Notes under the pieces: generated by a model | Seen by the model: the letters and a program-made list of their open reading frames with translations, nothing else | Told to the model about the DNA's origin: nothing | Databases searched by the model: none | Program-made: the position numbers and the translations under genes | Shown here: one piece after another, positions 60,792-64,000 of the stretch | Layout of the letters: each line of letters begins with the position of its first letter | Numbering within the stretch: position 1 is the stretch's first letter | DNA from: Pseudomonas arcuscaelestis | Lineage (GTDB): Bacteria > Pseudomonadota > Gammaproteobacteria > Pseudomonadales > Pseudomonadaceae | Reading direction: 5' to 3' | NCBI RefSeq assembly: GCF_016881005.1 | Contig: NZ_JACOPV010000012.1 | Location: 169,561 to 233,560 of the forward strand | DNA length: 64,000 nucleotides

Positions 60792-61826
60792 ATGTTGCAC
60801 ATACCGCTCGGAATGGGTCTTTTGCTTGCCGCTGCGTTGATTGAGGCCGCTCCGCTGCAGGTGCCGAGCCCGGCCGAGCTCAGGAACCAACTCGAAAGTC
60901 TCAAACCCGGTCAGTTTCTCTGGTACCCGCAGGTCTCGCCGGTGGGGCCGGTAACTGTGGTAGTCAGCCTCACCGAGCAACGTGCCTACGTTTATCGCAA
61001 TGGCATCGCCATCGGCGTCAGTACCGTGAGCAGCGGCAAGGCAGGGCGGGAAACCCCCACTGGGGTCTTCAGCATTCTGCAGAAAAAGGTCGAGCATAAA
61101 TCCAGTCTCTACAACAGCGCACCGATGCCGTACATGGAGCGCCTGACATGGGACGGCATTGCCCTGCACGCAGGCCATTTACCGGGTTACCCCGCGTCGC
61201 ACGGCTGCGTGCGCCTGCCGTTGGAATTTGCCAAGAAGCTGTATGAAATCACCGGTTTCAGTTCGACCACCGTCATCGTTTCCGACACCCATAGTGCACC
61301 GGTGGAGGTCTATCACCCAGGCGTGCTGGCGCCTACGGTCAGCGAAGGCAAAGCCCAAGGCCCGCTGGTATTGAACAACCAACAGTTCTGGAACGATCCA
61401 GACCCAACGGCGGGGCCACTGTCGATCCTGATCAGTCGCGCCGACCTGCGCGCCTACGTGTATCGCGGCGGTCAGTTGATTGGCTCGGCGCCAGCACTGT
61501 CACTTGAAAGCAGTCGGCATCGCAGTGGTATGGCGGTGTATTCGTTGCTGCAAAAACCCACCGCCCTGACGCTCGACGCCGCGCTACCCTTACGCTGGTC
61601 GGTGGTTGCTCTGAGCAACCCGGAGTACGGGAGTACGCCCTATGAACAATTGGGGCAATTGAACATGAACCCGGAATTTCGCCGTCATCTATACGCGGCG
61701 ATGGACGTCGGCACCATGCTGGTGATCACCGATTGGGCGTCCACTCGGGATACCCGCAGCGAAGGAAAATTCACAGTGATCAGCACCGAAGACAGCGAAG
61801 AACTTAAACCGTTGGTCAAGAAATGA
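60792..61826 (+). CDS. L,D-transpeptidase (YkuD domain), periplasmic
   Basis: A 344-residue exported protein. The signal sequence (IPLGMGLLLAAALIEA) is followed by a YkuD domain, about residues 40-180. The catalytic Cys is in HAGHLPGYPASHGCVRLP, the HxGxxPGxxxSHGC pattern of L,D-transpeptidases that make 3-3 cross-links or attach lipoprotein to peptidoglycan. The second half has a degenerate repeat of the fold (QGPLVLNNQQFWNDPDPTAGPLSILISRADLRAYVYRGG, like the QVSPVGPVTVVVSLTEQRAYVYRNG part), but no second catalytic Cys is seen. The start at 60792 has an AGGA site; ATGs at 60777 and 60783 are possible. A second transpeptidase gene follows. Confidence 0.87.
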   Translation: MLHIPLGMGLLLAAALIEAAPLQVPSPAELRNQLESLKPGQFLWYPQVSPVGPVTVVVSLTEQRAYVYRNGIAIGVSTVSSGKAGRETPTGVFSILQKKVEHKSSLYNSAPMPYMERLTWDGIALHAGHLPGYPASHGCVRLPLEFAKKLYEITGFSSTTVIVSDTHSAPVEVYHPGVLAPTVSEGKAQGPLVLNNQQFWNDPDPTAGPLSILISRADLRAYVYRGGQLIGSAPALSLESSRHRSGMAVYSLLQKPTALTLDAALPLRWSVVALSNPEYGSTPYEQLGQLNMNPEFRRHLYAAMDVGTMLVITDWASTRDTRSEGKFTVISTEDSEELKPLVKK

Positions 61827-61925
61827 TCGGAAACTCCGCAAAAATCAAGCATGGTAGCGGGCTTTGAGCGGGCTTTGCTGGCAAATAAGCTGAGCCAGCA
61901 GACAGGTTTTTAAAAAGGATAATCA

Positions 61926-62648
61926 ATGTCGATGTTCGAACCATTGCGGGGAGCCATCCGGCTCTCAGTGGCCAGTGTTGGCCTGTTACTCCTCAGCGCT
62001 TGGCATACCGCCTTCGCGCAGGCCCTGCCTAGCGCCGCCGAGCTGCAGCAATTGGCGCCGAACGCCAGTCTTTCCACCCTGGCCCTGGCACTCACCGCTT
62101 ATTCGTGCGCCAGTCACAGCGATGCGGACAAGTTGCTGACGGTGATCGATTACTCCAAGGCCTCACGTGACAAGCGCTTGTGGGTGTTTGACTTGCGCGC
62201 CAGGAAACTGTTGTTCGAGGAGTGGGTGGCCCATGGCAAGAACAGTGGCGCGGATGTGCCGACCACGTTTTCCAACGTCCCGAACAGCTACCAATCCTCC
62301 ATCGGCCTGTATGAGACCGGTAAAACCTATAGCGGTAAACACGGCCGTTCGCTGCGTCTGCAAGGGCTGGAACCGGGGTTCAACGACAACAGCATGTCGC
62401 GGGCGATTGTCATGCATGCTGCCGCGTATGCCGATCCCAAGGTTGTTCCCGGTCTCGGACGCCTGGGTCGCAGCCAAGGGTGTCCTGCCGTTCGGCCAGC
62501 CATTGCCGGCAAACTGATCGATACGCTGCAACGCGGTAGCTACGTGTTCGCCTATTACCCGCAAAAAGACTGGCTGAAAAAATCGCGCTACCTCAACGAC
62601 CAGAGCTGCCCGATGGCTGATCACGCGCTCGCCAGCATCGGGCAATAG
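61926..62648 (+). CDS. Murein L,D-transpeptidase catalytic-domain protein (YkuD_2-like)
   Basis: A 240-residue exported protein. Signal sequence (SVASVGLLLLSAWHTAFA), then a YkuD_2-type catalytic domain: LWVFDLRARKLLFEEWVAHGKNSG, SRAIVMHAAAYADP and the catalytic SQGCPAVRP. Members of this family are often lipoprotein or peptidoglycan-linking transpeptidases; the substrate here is unknown. The ATG at 61926 follows a GGATAA-type site. It lies 99 bases after the first L,D-transpeptidase gene on the same strand, and the two may act on the same envelope substrate. A stem-loop follows. Confidence 0.87.
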   Translation: MSMFEPLRGAIRLSVASVGLLLLSAWHTAFAQALPSAAELQQLAPNASLSTLALALTAYSCASHSDADKLLTVIDYSKASRDKRLWVFDLRARKLLFEEWVAHGKNSGADVPTTFSNVPNSYQSSIGLYETGKTYSGKHGRSLRLQGLEPGFNDNSMSRAIVMHAAAYADPKVVPGLGRLGRSQGCPAVRPAIAGKLIDTLQRGSYVFAYYPQKDWLKKSRYLNDQSCPMADHALASIGQ

Positions 62649-62710
62649 TGCGTACTGGAGCCGCACGCGCTATTTTTAAGAAATGATCATGGACATTCGA
62701 TCGACAAGGC

Positions 62711-62731
62711 CACCGCCGCAACCAGGCGGTG
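62711..62731. terminator. Stem-loop between ykuD_2-type and RidA-type genes
   Basis: CACCGCC and GGCGGTG form a 7-bp stem with a 7-base loop, 62-82 bases past the transpeptidase stop, followed by a weak T-rich run. It separates convergent genes. Confidence 0.4.
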
Positions 62732-62775
62732 ACCTGTTTCTTAGTGCTTGAACTTAACCCCACTGTCGATATCGG

Positions 62776-63885
62776 TCATGCCTTGCGCGGCGTACCTTCA
62801 GCGTGCGACACCGTGACATCGATTTGAATCAGCGCATCATTAGGCAATGCACCCACCCCAACGGTTCTGCGTGCAGGTGCGGCGTTGGCGAAATAGGTGC
62901 TGTAAACATCATCCACCGCTGCAATGTCGCCGATGTTTTTCAAAAAGATGTTCACCTTCACCACATCGCTCATGCTGTGGTTGATGCTCTCAATAATCGC
63001 CTTGATGTTTTTCAGGCATTGCTCGGCTTGCTTTTTCACCCCGCCAGGCACTATCGCCTGCGTTTTCGGGTCGATGGGCAGTTGCGCAGAGATGTGGTTG
63101 TAGTGAGAGAAGGCTACCGTTTGTGTGGACAGGCCGCAGGTGGGGGCGTTGTCGGTGTTGTGTGCTTTGATGACAATGCCATGACGGTCTTCGACCAACT
63201 GTGGTGGTGTCCCGTCGCCGTGGGAGACGACTGCTTCGATTTGCACCAGCGCGTTAAGCGGCAGGCCCGACACGGCTGCAATGGTGCGCGCCGGCACATA
63301 AGCGACGGCCCTGGCAATCGCTGAGTCTGGGAAGAACGTTGTGTAGACTTCGTTTACCGCCGCAACATTGGCGAGGTCCGTGAGGAAGATATTGATTTTG
63401 ACGATGTCGTCAAACGGCACATCGATACTTTCGAGGATAGCCTTGATGTTTTTCAGGCACTGCTGAGTTTGCTCCTTGATACCGCCGCCCACCCGTTTGC
63501 CCGTGCTTGGGTCGATAGGCAGTTGTGCTGAAAGGTTGTTGTAGTGAGAAAAAGCGACTGTTTGCGCAGACAGGTGGCTCGTTGGGGCTTTGTCCGTGTT
63601 GCGCACCACTTTGATCAGATCACCTGCTTGCGGCGCTCCGGGGATAGTGCCTTCGCCATGCGACACCAGGGCTTCGATTTGAACCAGCGCGTCCAGGGGA
63701 AGTGCCGCGACGGCGACGGTTGTCAGTACCGGGACATAGTCCGGAAAGAATGCTGCGTACACTTCGTGTACAGCGTCAAGGTCGGAGATGTTTTTCAGGA
63801 AAATAGTAATTCTCACCACGTCGGTCATCGCGTGATCGATGCTTTCCACAATCGCCTTGATGTTCTTGAGGCATGGCGGCCTCAA
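62776..63885 (-). CDS. Tandem RidA-family protein, first domain truncated
   Basis: A 369-residue frame with three RidA (YjgF/UK114) domains in a row. Domain 2 (about 88-217) and domain 3 (about 238-369) are near complete; each holds an Ala-Arg pair where RidA keeps its catalytic Arg (YVPARTIAAV, APARRTVGV). Domain 1 (about 1-77) lacks its N-terminal half and has VLTTVAV in place of that Arg. RidA proteins hydrolyse reactive enamine/imine intermediates. The frame begins at a TTG at 63885, close to an in-frame stop upstream; the domain start is missing because of a rearrangement just before it. The original gene was probably longer. It is the rightmost gene in the window. Confidence 0.72.
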   Translation of the reverse strand: MRPPCLKNIKAIVESIDHAMTDVVRITIFLKNISDLDAVHEVYAAFFPDYVPVLTTVAVAALPLDALVQIEALVSHGEGTIPGAPQAGDLIKVVRNTDKAPTSHLSAQTVAFSHYNNLSAQLPIDPSTGKRVGGGIKEQTQQCLKNIKAILESIDVPFDDIVKINIFLTDLANVAAVNEVYTTFFPDSAIARAVAYVPARTIAAVSGLPLNALVQIEAVVSHGDGTPPQLVEDRHGIVIKAHNTDNAPTCGLSTQTVAFSHYNHISAQLPIDPKTQAIVPGGVKKQAEQCLKNIKAIIESINHSMSDVVKVNIFLKNIGDIAAVDDVYSTYFANAAPARRTVGVGALPNDALIQIDVTVSHAEGTPRKA

Positions 63886-63904
63886 GGAGCAAGTGCAACA
63901 GTCA
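63865..63904 (+). pseudogene. RidA-like fragment on the opposite strand at the broken end of the RidA gene
   Basis: On the plus strand 63875-63901 reads GGLKEQVQQ, the same block as GGGIKEQTQQ and GGVKKQAEQ in the minus-strand RidA domains. An 8-bp inverted repeat, CTTGAGGC and GCCTCAAG with a 6-base spacer, spans 63865-63886 across the junction. The fragment is too short to be functional. Confidence 0.55.
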
Positions 63905-64000
63905 GTTAAAAAATCGGAGCGTGCTAATTACGAAATTGAACGAGATACCGCCTCCGAAGCATCGCGATCGTTTGGCGTCTGAGCGAACCGAGCCATCCCG
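63905..64000. other. Unassigned right edge
   Basis: About 96 bases, AT-rich at first, with no gene I can support. Nothing in it looks like the missing N-terminal half of the RidA domain. Confidence 0.4.

Overview
The window looks like chromosomal DNA of a Pseudomonas of the putida/fluorescens type. The signs are an MvaT-type H-NS protein, an OprD porin, a MexEF-OprN efflux operon, a 4-hydroxyphenylpyruvate dioxygenase very close to the characterised P. fluorescens enzyme, two FecI/FecR/TonB-receptor sets, CSS-domain cyclic-di-GMP proteins and many AraC/TetR/LysE genes. I saw no rRNA, tRNA, CRISPR array, phage module or insertion sequence. Gene calls come from reading the translations; no database search was possible.

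Layout. 1-1.9 kb: iron transport operon ftrABC (Ftr1 permease cut by the window edge) with a Fur box. 1.9-6.6 kb: two small unknown proteins, a luciferase-like monooxygenase with its flavin reductase, a divergent NCS1 permease, and glyoxalase I. 6.8-11.3 kb: MvaT, OprD porin, CobF, a glycosyltransferase, a lone receiver protein. 11.5-19.2 kb: a four-gene phosphorelay with CheR- and CheB-type enzymes (CHASE3-GAF hybrid kinase, methyltransferase, methylesterase, receiver-kinase), then an orphan Tle1-like lipase. 19.2-26.8 kb: TetR, 3-hydroxybutyryl-CoA dehydrogenase and thiolase facing an AraC regulator; a DapA-like lyase and class II aldolase facing an XRE-cupin regulator with a perfect palindromic operator; an AraC regulator facing a LysE exporter. 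27.1-34.8 kb: TerC-CBS protein, EamA permease, CSS-EAL phosphodiesterase, hpd, a CSS protein with no EAL domain, a DJ-1/PfpI protein, a yeast-type cytosine deaminase. 34.8-39.0 kb: ybhN-clsB-ybhP operon and a TPR protein. 39.2-45.6 kb: mexEF-oprN and a small lipoprotein. 45.7-58.1 kb: two FecI-FecR-TonB receptor sets flanking a PaoABC-type molybdenum aldehyde oxidoreductase. 58.2-64 kb: two unknown proteins, a sirtuin, two L,D-transpeptidases and a tandem RidA protein.

Functional themes are iron acquisition (ftrABC, two cell-surface signalling receptor systems), aldehyde and ketoaldehyde handling (PaoABC, GloA, DJ-1/PfpI), acyl-CoA and tyrosine catabolism, envelope lipid and peptidoglycan modification, and signalling.

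Points most worth a second look: an in-frame stop codon that cuts 32 codons from paoB although the longer frame still couples to paoC; a tandem RidA gene that starts in mid-domain, with a RidA-like fragment on the opposite strand right at the break; a CSS sensor protein without its EAL domain beside hpd; an orphan Tle1-like lipase; the CheR/CheB phosphorelay; and several exact operator-like repeats in divergent intergenic regions.
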